From: Halobaculum litoreum
Lineage (GTDB): Archaea; Halobacteriota; Halobacteria; Halobacteriales; Haloferacaceae
Direction: 5' to 3'
Assembly (NCBI RefSeq): GCF_030127125.1
Contig: NZ_CP126156.1
Coordinates: forward strand, 2,356,001-2,420,000
Length of the DNA stretch: 64,000 bases
Shown here: positions 51,868 through 60,294 of the stretch, piece after piece
Layout: each line of letters begins with the position of its first letter
Numbering within the stretch: the first letter of the stretch is position 1
The notes under the pieces: model-generated
Seen by the model: the letters and a program-made list of their open reading frames with translations, nothing else
Database searches by the model: none
Told to the model about the DNA's origin: nothing
Position numbers and translations under genes: made by a program

Positions 51868-54648
51868 ATGTCAAGCGCGCTCGATGAGGACACCCAACGG
51901 GCGCTGGCGGACGGCCGCGAGACCGCCGGCGCGATGCTGCGGTCCGCACAGAAGGACCTCCAGAAGGTGTTCATCGTCTTCCTCGTCGGGTTCATGGGGA
52001 CGTTCTACGCCCTCCGGCTGTACGTCTGGGACTTCCTCAAGAACGTCACGCGGGCCCGGCTCAGCGAGTCGGCCGGGCAGGAAGTCGAGATCATCGCCCA
52101 GACGCCGTTCGACGTGATCCTCCTCCAGGCGAAGATCGGACTGATCGTCGGGATCGTGTTCGCGATCCCGCCGTTCCTCTACTTCTCGCGGGACGCGCTC
52201 CGCGACCGGGGGCTGTGGCCGCAGACCCCCGTCGCACGCTGGAAGATCGCCCTCATCGCCCTCCTCGCCGTCGGTCTGTTCGTCGTCGGCGTCGCCTACG
52301 GCTACCTCGTGTTCTTCCCGTTCATGTTCGCGTTCCTCGCGAACAACGCCCTCTCCGCGGGGATCCAGCCCACCTACTCCATCGTGAAGTGGGCGCAGTT
52401 CATCGCCCTCCTGACGTTCTCGTTCGGCTTCGCCGCCCAGATGCCGCTGTTGATCACGGCGCTGTCGTACGCCGAGATCGTCCCCTACGAGACGTTCCGC
52501 GAGAAGTGGCGCCACGCCGTCGTCGCCATCTTCGTGTTCGGCGCGGTGTTCTCGCCGCCGGACCCGTTCACCCAGATCATGTGGGCGGCGCCGCTGCTGT
52601 TGCTGTACGCCGCGTCGCTGTACCTCGCGAAGGTGGTCGTCACCGCGCGCCGCGGCAGCGAGCGCATCGACCTCGCGGCGACCGCGCGCCTCCGCTGGAA
52701 CGCGCTCGCCGGCGTCGCCGTCGGCGTCGCCGCCGCCGTCTTCCTGTTCTACACCCGGGGCGGCGCCGCCGCGGTCAACGGCGTCGCCGGCGCCGTCACC
52801 GACTACCGGTTCGCGACGGGCCTCCCGACGCCCGTGCTCGTCGGCATCGCCGCCGCCGCGGGCGTCGTCGCGGCCGTCGTCGCGCTCGCGTACTTCGTGT
52901 ACGCCGAACTCGACGCGTCGACCGCCCTCGTCGGCGACCCCGGCGACCCCGACGCCATCGACCTGACGGCGCTCGACGCCGCCGGCGTGCGCGCGGCGCC
53001 GCCGGAGGCGTTCGAGGGGATGACCGAGGACGAGGCGCTGGAGGCCGCCTCCGTCGCGATGGACGCGGACGACCCGGAGAAGGCGCGGGCGATCCTCGAC
53101 CGGTTCGACGACGCCGCCGCCGAGGGCGTCGCCGACGCCGACGACGGCGACGCCGGCGCGTCCGGCGCCGACTCCGCCGCCCCGACCGGGCCCGCCCGGG
53201 ACCTGTTCGCCGGCGACGCCGGCGTGGTCCGCGCGACCCGCCGCGGGGTCGGCTTCGTGGACTGGCGCGGCCGGCTCGGCTCGCTGTGGAACGTCCTCCT
53301 CGGTATCGCGGCCGTCGTCGGCGCGGTCGGCTACGTCCTCGTCGAGCGGCCGGCGCTGGCCGACTCGGTCCTGACGGAGTACGGGACGAGTTCGGCGGCG
53401 ATCCTCGGGAGCCTCGGCGTGAGCGGTACGGCCGCGCTCGCGGCGTTCGTCGCCGGCGGCCTCTCGCTGGCGGCGCTGTTGGGCCTCCTGCTGGCCGTCT
53501 ACTTCGCCTACGTCGCCGGCACCGACCCGACCGCCGTCGACGCCGAGGCGCTCACGGCCGACCAGGTGCGGCGCGCCCCGGACGCCGTGTTCGCGGGCGT
53601 CTCCGAGCGCCGGGCGAACTTCCTCGCCGACCGCGCCGCCTCCGCGGGCGACTCCGAGAAGGCGCGAGCGGTGCTCGACCGCTACGACGACTACCAGTCC
53701 GCGCAGGCGGCCGCCGAGGCGGCCGGCGGGGCGGGCGGCGCGTCGGTGCCCGGCGCGGCCGACGACGCCGGCGACCGGGCCTCCCGGGCGGGCGGCACGT
53801 TCCTCGAGGGGCTCACCGGCGGCGAGCGCGACGAGGACGACATCGGCGGCTACTACGACGACCTCGCGTTCGTCGCCGCCTCGCTGCGCTCGCGGCTGTT
53901 CGTCCTCGTCTCCGTGTTCGGGGTGACGCTGGCCGGCGTGTTCGCGTTCCTCTACCTCGGCGGGATCGGGACGGTGCGCGAGAACTTCGTGAACCGGATC
54001 CCCGCGGAGGTGGTCGGCCCGAACGCCGAGAACTTCGGCGTCATCGTGCTCCACCCGGTCGAGGCGCTGATCTTCGAGGTGAAGATCTCCACCATCGCCG
54101 GCGTCGTCGCGGTGCTCCCGTTCGCGGCGTACTACGCGTGGCCCGCGCTCCGGGACCGCGGCTTCGTCCGCGGCCGCCGGCAGGTCGTCTTCGGGTGGGT
54201 CGCCGCCCTGCTGGCGGGGTTCCTCGGCGGCCTCGCGCTCGGCTACAACGTGATCGCCCCGGCGGTCATCTCGTGGCTCGTCGGCGACGCGCTGGCGGCG
54301 GGGATGGTGATCAGCTACCGGATCAGCGACTTCGCGTGGCTGGTGTTCTTCACCACCCTCGGGATCGGCTTCCTCGCCGACGTGCCCGTGCTCATGGTGT
54401 TGCTCAACACCGCGGGGGTCTCCTACCGGGCGATGCGGTCGCGCTGGCGGGAGGTGACCGTCGGCATCATGCTCGCGGCGGCGCTGTTCACGCCCGCCGA
54501 CGTGTTCACGATGTTCCTCGTGACGATCCCGCTGATGGCCGCCTACGGGATCGGGCTGTTGATCCTGTGGGTGCTCACGCTCGGCGGCCGCCGCGACCTC
54601 GGGAAACCGACGGTCGACCTCGTGCGCGACTCGAAGCCCGGGGCGTGA
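51868..54648 (+). CDS. tatCt: TatCt: tandem-fused double TatC protein, 926 aa
   Basis: Two TatC domains in one chain, the haloarchaeal TatCt architecture of about 14 transmembrane helices. Domain 1 runs from residue ~30 (LQKVFIVFLVGFMGTFYALR; PPFLYFSRDALRDRGLW; FFPFMFAFL) to ~275, and domain 2 from ~665 (LRSRLFVLVSVFGVTLAGVF; YYAWPALRDRGFVRGRRQV; TPADVFTMFLV) to the end. Between are two further membrane segments and twin acidic helical repeats (DDPEKARAILDRFDD and DSEKARAVLDRYDDYQ). Start chosen at MSSALDEDTQRALADG, 28 nt after TTGATAAC. It interacts with TatCo and TatA proteins in known haloarchaea. Confidence 0.95.
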   Translation: MSSALDEDTQRALADGRETAGAMLRSAQKDLQKVFIVFLVGFMGTFYALRLYVWDFLKNVTRARLSESAGQEVEIIAQTPFDVILLQAKIGLIVGIVFAIPPFLYFSRDALRDRGLWPQTPVARWKIALIALLAVGLFVVGVAYGYLVFFPFMFAFLANNALSAGIQPTYSIVKWAQFIALLTFSFGFAAQMPLLITALSYAEIVPYETFREKWRHAVVAIFVFGAVFSPPDPFTQIMWAAPLLLLYAASLYLAKVVVTARRGSERIDLAATARLRWNALAGVAVGVAAAVFLFYTRGGAAAVNGVAGAVTDYRFATGLPTPVLVGIAAAAGVVAAVVALAYFVYAELDASTALVGDPGDPDAIDLTALDAAGVRAAPPEAFEGMTEDEALEAASVAMDADDPEKARAILDRFDDAAAEGVADADDGDAGASGADSAAPTGPARDLFAGDAGVVRATRRGVGFVDWRGRLGSLWNVLLGIAAVVGAVGYVLVERPALADSVLTEYGTSSAAILGSLGVSGTAALAAFVAGGLSLAALLGLLLAVYFAYVAGTDPTAVDAEALTADQVRRAPDAVFAGVSERRANFLADRAASAGDSEKARAVLDRYDDYQSAQAAAEAAGGAGGASVPGAADDAGDRASRAGGTFLEGLTGGERDEDDIGGYYDDLAFVAASLRSRLFVLVSVFGVTLAGVFAFLYLGGIGTVRENFVNRIPAEVVGPNAENFGVIVLHPVEALIFEVKISTIAGVVAVLPFAAYYAWPALRDRGFVRGRRQVVFGWVAALLAGFLGGLALGYNVIAPAVISWLVGDALAAGMVISYRISDFAWLVFFTTLGIGFLADVPVLMVLLNTAGVSYRAMRSRWREVTVGIMLAAALFTPADVFTMFLVTIPLMAAYGIGLLILWVLTLGGRRDLGKPTVDLVRDSKPGA

Positions 54649-54754
54649 CGACGCCGGCGGCGCCCGCCCCGGGGGGTCGCGCGCCACCCGGGCGTCGGAC
54701 TTCTCGTCGTGCTCGTGTGAGAAGATTCAACCCCGCCTCCACGTATCCTCGGGT

Positions 54755-54977
54755 ATGCCCAAGATAAGCGTCGAGATGCCCGGGGGAGCTGCTCGCCGAC
54801 CTGGACGAGCACGTCGGCGACGACGGCAAGTTCGTGAACCGAAGCGACGCGATCCGCGCGTCGGTGCGCAAGACGCTGGACGTCCTCGACGAGATCGACG
54901 CCCGTCACGGCCGGCTGGACGACGCGAGCGACGCGAGCGACGCCCGCGGCGACGGGGGCGACGGGGACGACGAATGA
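54755..54977 (+). CDS. Ribbon-helix-helix (CopG-type) DNA-binding protein with a one-base frameshift
   Basis: Reading MPKISVEMPGELLADLDEHV, then DGKFVNRSDAIRASVRKTLD, a typical ribbon-helix-helix regulator of about 73 residues with an acidic tail. In the given sequence a G5 run at 54782-54786 has one base too many, which throws the rest into an Arg-rich frame. With G4 the frame reaches the TGA at 54977, and that stop overlaps the next ATG (ATGA), strong support for the correction. It probably represses or tunes the transporter that follows. Confidence 0.8.
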
Positions 54978-55693
54978 GCGGCGCCACGGCGACCGGCGAG
55001 CCGCCCCGTCTGGACGTGCCGCTGGCGGCGGTCGTCCTCACGGCGCTGTTCGTCGCGGCGCTCGTCACCGCGCAGGTCATCTCCGCGAAGCTGCTCGCGG
55101 TGACGCTCCCCGTGCTCGGCGCCGTCACCGCGCCCGGCGGGACCTTGGCGTACGCGGTCACGTTCTTCGCGTCGGACTGCCTCTCGGAACTGTACGGGAA
55201 GGCGTACGCCCGCCGCGTCGTCAACGTCGCCTTCGCGATGAACTTCGTCCTGTTGGCGCTGGTGTTCGCGACCATCGCGACGCCCGCCGCGCAGGGGTCG
55301 GTCGACCCCGCGGCGTTCGAGACGGTGCTGGGCCTCTCGGGCAACATCGTGCTGGGCTCGCTCGTCGCGTACGTGCTGAGCCAGAACTGGGACGTGATCG
55401 CGTTCCACCGCATCCGCGAGTTCACCGACGGCGACGCGCTGTGGCTACGCAACGTCGGCTCGACGGCGACGAGCCAACTCATCGACACCGTCGTGTTCAC
55501 CGTCGTCGCGTTCGCCGTCGCACCCGCCGTCTTCGGCATCGGGCCGGCGCTCCCGACCTCGGTGCTCCTGTCGCTGATCGGCGGGCAGTACGTCCTGAAA
55601 CTGCTCATCGCGCTGGTCGACACGCCGCTCGTGTACGCCGCCGTCGCGCTCGTCCGCCGCGACGGAGACGAGGCGGCAGGTGTGAGCGCCTGA
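54974..55693 (+). CDS. yhhQ: YhhQ/DUF165 queuosine-precursor transporter, 239 aa
   Basis: Membrane importer of the 7-cyano-7-deazaguanine (preQ0) family. Six or seven hydrophobic segments; the conserved family parts ALVTAQVISAKLLAV, FFASDCLSELYGKAYARRVV and LWLRNVGSTATSQLIDTVVF are present. In archaea preQ0 serves archaeosine in tRNA, so it may salvage the base. Start overlaps the RHH gene stop, so translation is coupled. Confidence 0.92.
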   Translation: MSGATATGEPPRLDVPLAAVVLTALFVAALVTAQVISAKLLAVTLPVLGAVTAPGGTLAYAVTFFASDCLSELYGKAYARRVVNVAFAMNFVLLALVFATIATPAAQGSVDPAAFETVLGLSGNIVLGSLVAYVLSQNWDVIAFHRIREFTDGDALWLRNVGSTATSQLIDTVVFTVVAFAVAPAVFGIGPALPTSVLLSLIGGQYVLKLLIALVDTPLVYAAVALVRRDGDEAAGVSA

Positions 55694-55723
55694 GGCGCCC
55701 GAAAAACGGTTCTCTCGCTCCGC

Positions 55724-56530
55724 TCAGTCGACGCGCTCGGCGAACCCGAACCGCGGTTTCACGTCGTCGACGACGACCTCCACCGTCTCGCCGGCCTCCG
55801 CGCCGGGGACGAACAGCGTGTACCCCTCGACGCGGGCGACGCCGTCGCCCTCGTCGCCGGTGTCGGTCACCTCGACCTCGAGCCGCTGGCCCTCCCGGAC
55901 CGGCGCGTCCGTCCGCCCGCGGGCGATGAGGTAGCGCTCGGAGGAGCGCTTCCGGGACGCCTCGGGAGTGTACGCCCGGACGTACTGGAACTGCTCGGCC
56001 ACGTCGTCGCGGAAGTCTGCGAGGTCGGGACCGTCGAACACCTTCACGACGAACGAGCCGCCCGGTTTCAGGAGTTCCAGCGCCGTGTCGAACGCCTGCC
56101 GACAGAGGTGGATCGAGCGGGCGTGGTCGAGCTGGTACTCGCCGGTCATGTTCGGCGCCATGTCGGAGATCACGACGTCGACGGGGCGCTCCGGCTCGGC
56201 GTCGCTCTCCTCCGGTCGCGGGTCGACGCCGAGCGCCTTCCGGAGGTAGTAGCGCGTGCGCTCCTCGGTCATGTCGCCGCGGACGGTATCGACGTGCGGG
56301 TGGTCGAGGTCGTCGATGCGCTGGAGGTCGACGCCGACGACGCGGCCCGCCTCGGTCACCTCCTCGGCGGCGATCTGGAGCCAGCCGCCCGGCGCCGCGC
56401 CGAGGTCGACGACCGTGTCGCCGCGGTCGAACAGGTCCACCTCCTCGTCGATCTGGCGGAGCTTGTAGGCGGAACGGGCGCGGTACCCCTCCTGTTTCGC
56501 CCGGTTGTAGAAATCGTCCTTGCGAGCCAT
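55724..56530 (-). CDS. rlmE: 23S rRNA (uridine-2'-O)-methyltransferase RlmE (FtsJ), with C-terminal TRAM domain, 268 aa
   Basis: SAM-dependent 2'-O-methyltransferase. The K-D-K-E tetrad is visible: Lys in SAYKLRQIDEE, Asp in VVISDMAPNMTG, Lys in SFVVKVFDGPDL and Glu in SSERYLIARG. SAM binding is at VVDLGAAPGGWLQIA. Unlike bacterial RlmE it ends in a TRAM domain (EGQRLEVEVTDTGDEGDG), an archaeal feature for RNA binding. Divergent from the methylase gene. Confidence 0.95.
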   Translation of the reverse strand: MARKDDFYNRAKQEGYRARSAYKLRQIDEEVDLFDRGDTVVDLGAAPGGWLQIAAEEVTEAGRVVGVDLQRIDDLDHPHVDTVRGDMTEERTRYYLRKALGVDPRPEESDAEPERPVDVVISDMAPNMTGEYQLDHARSIHLCRQAFDTALELLKPGGSFVVKVFDGPDLADFRDDVAEQFQYVRAYTPEASRKRSSERYLIARGRTDAPVREGQRLEVEVTDTGDEGDGVARVEGYTLFVPGAEAGETVEVVVDDVKPRFGFAERVD

Positions 56531-56560
56531 GGTCAGTTGCCGGTGTTACCCGGCTGAAAC

Positions 56561-56570
56561 GGATAAAACG
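56561..56570 (-). promoter_or_regulatory. TATA-like box of rlmE
   Basis: Minus strand CGTTTTATCC, 31-40 nt upstream of the ATG at 56530. Confidence 0.5.
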
Positions 56571-56603
56571 CGCGTTCGCCCGCTCCCGACGCGCCGCGTG
56601 AGA

Positions 56604-56613
56604 GCGCTTAAGA
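56604..56613 (+). promoter_or_regulatory. TATA-like box of the DNA methylase gene
   Basis: GCGCTTAAGA, 29-38 nt upstream of the ATG at 56642. Confidence 0.5.
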
Positions 56614-56641
56614 AGCGGCGGGCGAGAGAGCAACTACCTGC

Positions 56642-57511
56642 ATGGTCGAGCCGATCCTGAAGTGGGCCGGGGGAAAGCGTCAACTCCTCTCCGAGATCAC
56701 GGCGCAGTTCCCCGTCACGTTCGACCGGTATCACGAGCCGTTCGTCGGCGGCGGCGCGGTGTTCTTCCACCTCGAGCCGGACGCCGGCTCCCTCAACGAC
56801 CTCAACGACCGACTGGTGACGCTGTACGAGGTGATCCGCGACCGCGACCCCGAGGAGCTGATCGCGGAGAACCGGACCCACGAGCACGACGAGGACTACT
56901 ACTACGACGCCCGCGACGAGTTCAACGAGTTGCACGAGGTCGCGGACAAGACCGCCGACGAGCGACTGCGCGAGGCGTCGCTGTTCGTCTACCTCAACCG
57001 GACGTGTTTCAACGGCCTCTACCGCGAGAACAACAGCGGCGAGTTCAACGTCCCCGTCGGCCGGTACGCCAACCCCGACTGGGTACAGGCCGACCGCATC
57101 CGCGCGCTCCACGAGGTGTTGCAGGACACGACCGTCCACAACGAGGACTTCGAGTACGTCCGCGACGAGGCGACCGCCGGGGACCTCGTCTACTTCGACC
57201 CGCCGTACGAGCCGGTGTCGACGACGGCGAACTTCAACGACTACCACGCCGACGGGTTCGACAAGGACGACCAGAAGCGACTGCGCGATCTCGCGGTCGC
57301 CCTCGACGACGCGGGCGTGTCGGTCGTCCTCTCGAACTCGCCGCCGGTCGCCGAGTTGTACGAGGAGTACGACCGGTTCGAGGTGAACGTCGTGCAGGCG
57401 ACGCGGGCGATCAACAGCGACGCCGACAACCGCGGCGAGGTCGCCGAGGTGCTGATCACGAACGTCACTGACGCGGAGAAGCGGCGCACAACGCTCTCGG
57501 AGTACAACTGA
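56642..57511 (+). CDS. Orphan DNA adenine methyltransferase (Dam/D12 class), 289 aa
   Basis: N6-adenine DNA methylase. The N-terminal signature WAGGKRQLL, SAM-binding FVGGGAVFFH and catalytic DPPY (YFDPPYEPVS) motifs are all clear, in the alpha-class order. The NRTCFNGLYRENNSGEFNVP segment is also family-specific. No restriction endonuclease is adjacent, so it is probably a solitary methylase for regulation or repair marking. Its target is unknown; Dam-family enzymes often recognise GATC. Confidence 0.93.
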   Translation: MVEPILKWAGGKRQLLSEITAQFPVTFDRYHEPFVGGGAVFFHLEPDAGSLNDLNDRLVTLYEVIRDRDPEELIAENRTHEHDEDYYYDARDEFNELHEVADKTADERLREASLFVYLNRTCFNGLYRENNSGEFNVPVGRYANPDWVQADRIRALHEVLQDTTVHNEDFEYVRDEATAGDLVYFDPPYEPVSTTANFNDYHADGFDKDDQKRLRDLAVALDDAGVSVVLSNSPPVAELYEEYDRFEVNVVQATRAINSDADNRGEVAEVLITNVTDAEKRRTTLSEYN

Positions 57512-57576
57512 CGGCGTCGGATCCGGGGAAGTTCGGCACCGAAGTCCCCGTCTCAGTCCTGTTCGATCGCGGCGCC

Positions 57577-59319
57577 CTACACCTCGTCGGTCCCGGTCTC
57601 GTCAGTCGATGTGCCGTGGGCACTCGCCTCGCCGGCGTCTCCCTTGCCCTCCTCCTCGACCGGCGCGTTCGGTGCGTGTCGCTTCACGCTGTTGACGGCG
57701 TCGAGAGCCTTCGACCGGGAGGTGTACCCCTCGCCGGACGTTCCGAGGATCGTCCCGTTGCGGTGACGCAGCCGCCAGCGGAACTCGCCGCCGGCGTCCT
57801 CGTACACCTCGACGGCCGCGGTGGCCATCGTGAGGCGGTCGGCGGCGGGGGTGTACTTCCGGACGCGCTCGATCGCGTCTTTCAGTTTCGACCGAGAGCT
57901 GTACCCCTCGCCCGAGTCCGCGATGGTCTCTCCGTTGGTGGCGACGAGTCGCCAGCGGTGGCCGCCGGCGGCGTCCTCGAACGTCTCGAACCGGATCCCG
58001 GAGTCGGCGTCGACGGCGGCGTCTCCGACCACCTCCTGGACGCGGTCGGCCGCTCGGCGGGCGTTCGACCGACTGGCGTAGCCCTCACCGGAGTCGCCGA
58101 GGACGTTCCCGTTGCGGTGGACGAGTCGCCAGCGGAACTCGCCGGCCGCGTCCTCGTACACCTCGATCCCCGCCGGATCGAACTCCAGGTAGTCGGCGGG
58201 GCCGATGGCCGAGCGGACCGACTCGATGCCGTCCCTCGCCGAGGATTTCGACGAGAACCCGCGGGTCGCCGCCGCGATGGTCTCCCCGTTGTCGTGGTTG
58301 AGCCGCCAGCGGTACTCGTCGTCGGCGTCGCGGTAGAGCCGGAACCGGGCGCTCGGCTCCTCGGCGACGGGGTCGGCGACCGGCTCGGGGTCCTCCTCGT
58401 CGCGCTGCCAGACGACCGCCGCGCCCAGCGAGTTGCGCTTGACGCTGCGCATCCCGCGGCGGGCGGTCCGGTCGCTGGAGTAGCTCTCGCCGGAGGTGGC
58501 GATGATGTTCCCGTTGCGATGGACGAGCCGCCAGCGCCACTTCCCCGCCTTGTCGCGGTACACGTCGAACGTCGCCGAGCTCTTCGAGAGCGCGTTGACG
58601 TGGGACGCCGCCGCGTTGAGGTCGTCGCGTACCGACGCCGTCTCCTCTCGCGCGGCTGCGGTCTCCGCGGACGCGGCACGGACCTCCTCGCGAGCCTCCT
58701 CGGTCGCACGCTTGGCTTCCTCCGTCTCCGCTCGCGACTCGTCGACCTCGGATTCGAGGGCGTCGATCCGGTCGTCGCGCTCGGCGACCGCCGCCTCCAG
58801 CTCCTCGATGCGGCGGTCGTCGGCCTCGTCGTCGGCGCGGGCGTCGGCCAGCTGGTCCTCGACAGCCTGTCGAGCACGACTCTGACCGACCGAGATCGGT
58901 GCGAGCGCGCCCGAGAGGGTGATGAGCGCCAGCCCGAGGGTGTACACCCCAACGACTCCCTGGGCGGTCCCCGACCCGAGCGCCCACTGTCCGGGGAAGA
59001 CAGTCATGAACCACACCATCGCGGCCAGACAGACGAGGAGGCCGACGTACACCAGCCGCTTGGCGGTCCGGTGGAACGACTGCCCGACGACGAGTCCGGC
59101 GAAGGCGGTCGCGAGTCCCACCCCGGAGAGGAGGTACGCGGTCCCGCGGGTCCCGGTTTGGCCCGCGCCCATCGACGTGAGAAACACCGCCATCCCCACG
59201 ACCGCGACGACGGTCCCGGCGACGAACAGCCAGTACCCGTACACCTCGTCGGTGGTGAACGGCTCTCCGAACCGCTTTCGATACGTCGACGCGAGCATAC
59301 CCGCTTCTGATTCACTCAT
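57577..59319 (-). CDS. Four-helix membrane protein with coiled coil and five DUF1508 (YegP) repeats, 580 aa
   Basis: Unusual architecture. Four hydrophobic segments at residues ~28-50, 59-81, 88-110 and 120-142 anchor it. A charged coiled coil covers ~150-245 (EELEAAVAERDDRIDALESE). Then five repeats of about 55 residues each read like DUF1508: FDVYRDKAGKWRWRLVHRNG, FRLYRDADDEYRWRLNHDNG, IEVYEDAAGEFRWRLVHRNG, FETFEDAAGGHRWRLVATNG and VEVYEDAGGEFRWRLRHRNG, each followed by a SGEGYSSRS-like turn and an amphipathic helix. Function unknown. The first ATG (59319) lies only about 13 nt from a TATA sequence (59332-59339), so the second ATG at 59298 fits better as the real start. Confidence 0.8.
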   Translation of the reverse strand: MSESEAGMLASTYRKRFGEPFTTDEVYGYWLFVAGTVVAVVGMAVFLTSMGAGQTGTRGTAYLLSGVGLATAFAGLVVGQSFHRTAKRLVYVGLLVCLAAMVWFMTVFPGQWALGSGTAQGVVGVYTLGLALITLSGALAPISVGQSRARQAVEDQLADARADDEADDRRIEELEAAVAERDDRIDALESEVDESRAETEEAKRATEEAREEVRAASAETAAAREETASVRDDLNAAASHVNALSKSSATFDVYRDKAGKWRWRLVHRNGNIIATSGESYSSDRTARRGMRSVKRNSLGAAVVWQRDEEDPEPVADPVAEEPSARFRLYRDADDEYRWRLNHDNGETIAAATRGFSSKSSARDGIESVRSAIGPADYLEFDPAGIEVYEDAAGEFRWRLVHRNGNVLGDSGEGYASRSNARRAADRVQEVVGDAAVDADSGIRFETFEDAAGGHRWRLVATNGETIADSGEGYSSRSKLKDAIERVRKYTPAADRLTMATAAVEVYEDAGGEFRWRLRHRNGTILGTSGEGYTSRSKALDAVNSVKRHAPNAPVEEEGKGDAGEASAHGTSTDETGTDEV

Positions 59320-59331
59320 GTTACCAAGTAC

Positions 59332-59339
59332 CTATATAC
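59332..59339 (-). promoter_or_regulatory. TATA-like box of the DUF1508 gene, flanked by an inverted repeat
   Basis: Minus strand GTATATAG. Arms AAGTAC (59326-59331) and GTACTT (59361-59366) are reverse complements, 29 bp apart. The box is 13 nt from ATG 59319 and 34 nt from ATG 59298, which favours the latter start. Confidence 0.4.
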
Positions 59340-59478
59340 GACAGATGGGTTTCAAACTATGTACTTCTCGATTGAATGCCGTCTTCTTGACTGATCGGCG
59401 ACTCGGGCCGTGACGTCGCCGTCGGTCTCAGCGACTTCGGCCACCGAGGTCGCTCGGAGCCGGAGTGGGAACCGCGGG

Positions 59479-59487
59479 TATTTTTAT
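59479..59487 (+). promoter_or_regulatory. TATA-like box of pcn
   Basis: TATTTTTAT, centred 29 nt upstream of the ATG at 59512; leaderless spacing. Confidence 0.6.
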
Positions 59488-59511
59488 GGGCACACCCGTA
59501 GCCCGCGATAT

Positions 59512-60255
59512 ATGTTCAAGGCCATCGTGAGCGCCTCCACCCTCCGGGACGCGCTCGATTCGGTGAGCGTGTTGGTCGACGAGTGTAAGATCCGGCTCAA
59601 CGAGGACGAGCTGGCGATCCGCGCCGTCGACCCGGCCAACGTCGGCATGGTCGACCTCACGCTCGAGGCCGCGGCGTTCGAGTCCTACGAGGCCGACGGA
59701 GGGGTCATCGGCGTCAACCTCAATCGCCTGGAGGACATCGCCGGCATGGCGAACTCCGGCGACCTCGTCCAGCTCGAACTCGACGAGGAGACCCGCAAGC
59801 TCCACATCCAGATCGACGGCCTCAGCTACACGCTCGCGCTCATCGACCCCGACTCCATCCGCCAGGAGCCGGACATCCCGGACCTCGACTTACCCGCCGA
59901 GATCGTCGTCGAGGGCGCCCAGATCGACCGCGGGATCAAGGCCGCCGACATGGTATCCGACCACATCCGCCTGCGCGTCGACGGCGCCGAGGAGGCGTTC
60001 TTCATCGAGGCCGAGGGCGACACCGACGACGTCGACCTCCGCCTCGACCGCGAGGACCTCATCGACCTGCAGTCGGGCCCGGCGGACTCGCTGTTCAGCC
60101 TCGACTACCTCAAGGACATGAACAAGGCCATCCCGAGCGACGCGGAGGTCCGCGTCGAACTCGGCGAGGAGTTCCCCGTCAAGCTCCACTACGAGTTCGC
60201 CGAGGGGATGGGGCAGGTGACGTACATGCTCGCGCCGCGCATCCAGAGCGACTGA
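59512..60255 (+). CDS. pcn: PCNA sliding clamp (canonical), 247 aa
   Basis: Homotrimeric replication clamp that tethers DNA polymerase, ligase, Fen1 and others. Family landmarks: start [20 protein letters not shown], the [20 protein letters not shown] block, interdomain connecting loop [18 protein letters not shown] and the C-terminal [19 protein letters not shown]. Seven lysines are present. It has a clear TATA box. The HAD gene follows at 39 bp with its own CTTTTG box. Confidence 0.98.
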   Translation: MFKAIVSASTLRDALDSVSVLVDECKIRLNEDELAIRAVDPANVGMVDLTLEAAAFESYEADGGVIGVNLNRLEDIAGMANSGDLVQLELDEETRKLHIQIDGLSYTLALIDPDSIRQEPDIPDLDLPAEIVVEGAQIDRGIKAADMVSDHIRLRVDGAEEAFFIEAEGDTDDVDLRLDREDLIDLQSGPADSLFSLDYLKDMNKAIPSDAEVRVELGEEFPVKLHYEFAEGMGQVTYMLAPRIQSD

Positions 60256-60294
60256 GCACCCGCCGCTTTTGTCGCGTCGCCGCGATCGGCCGTC

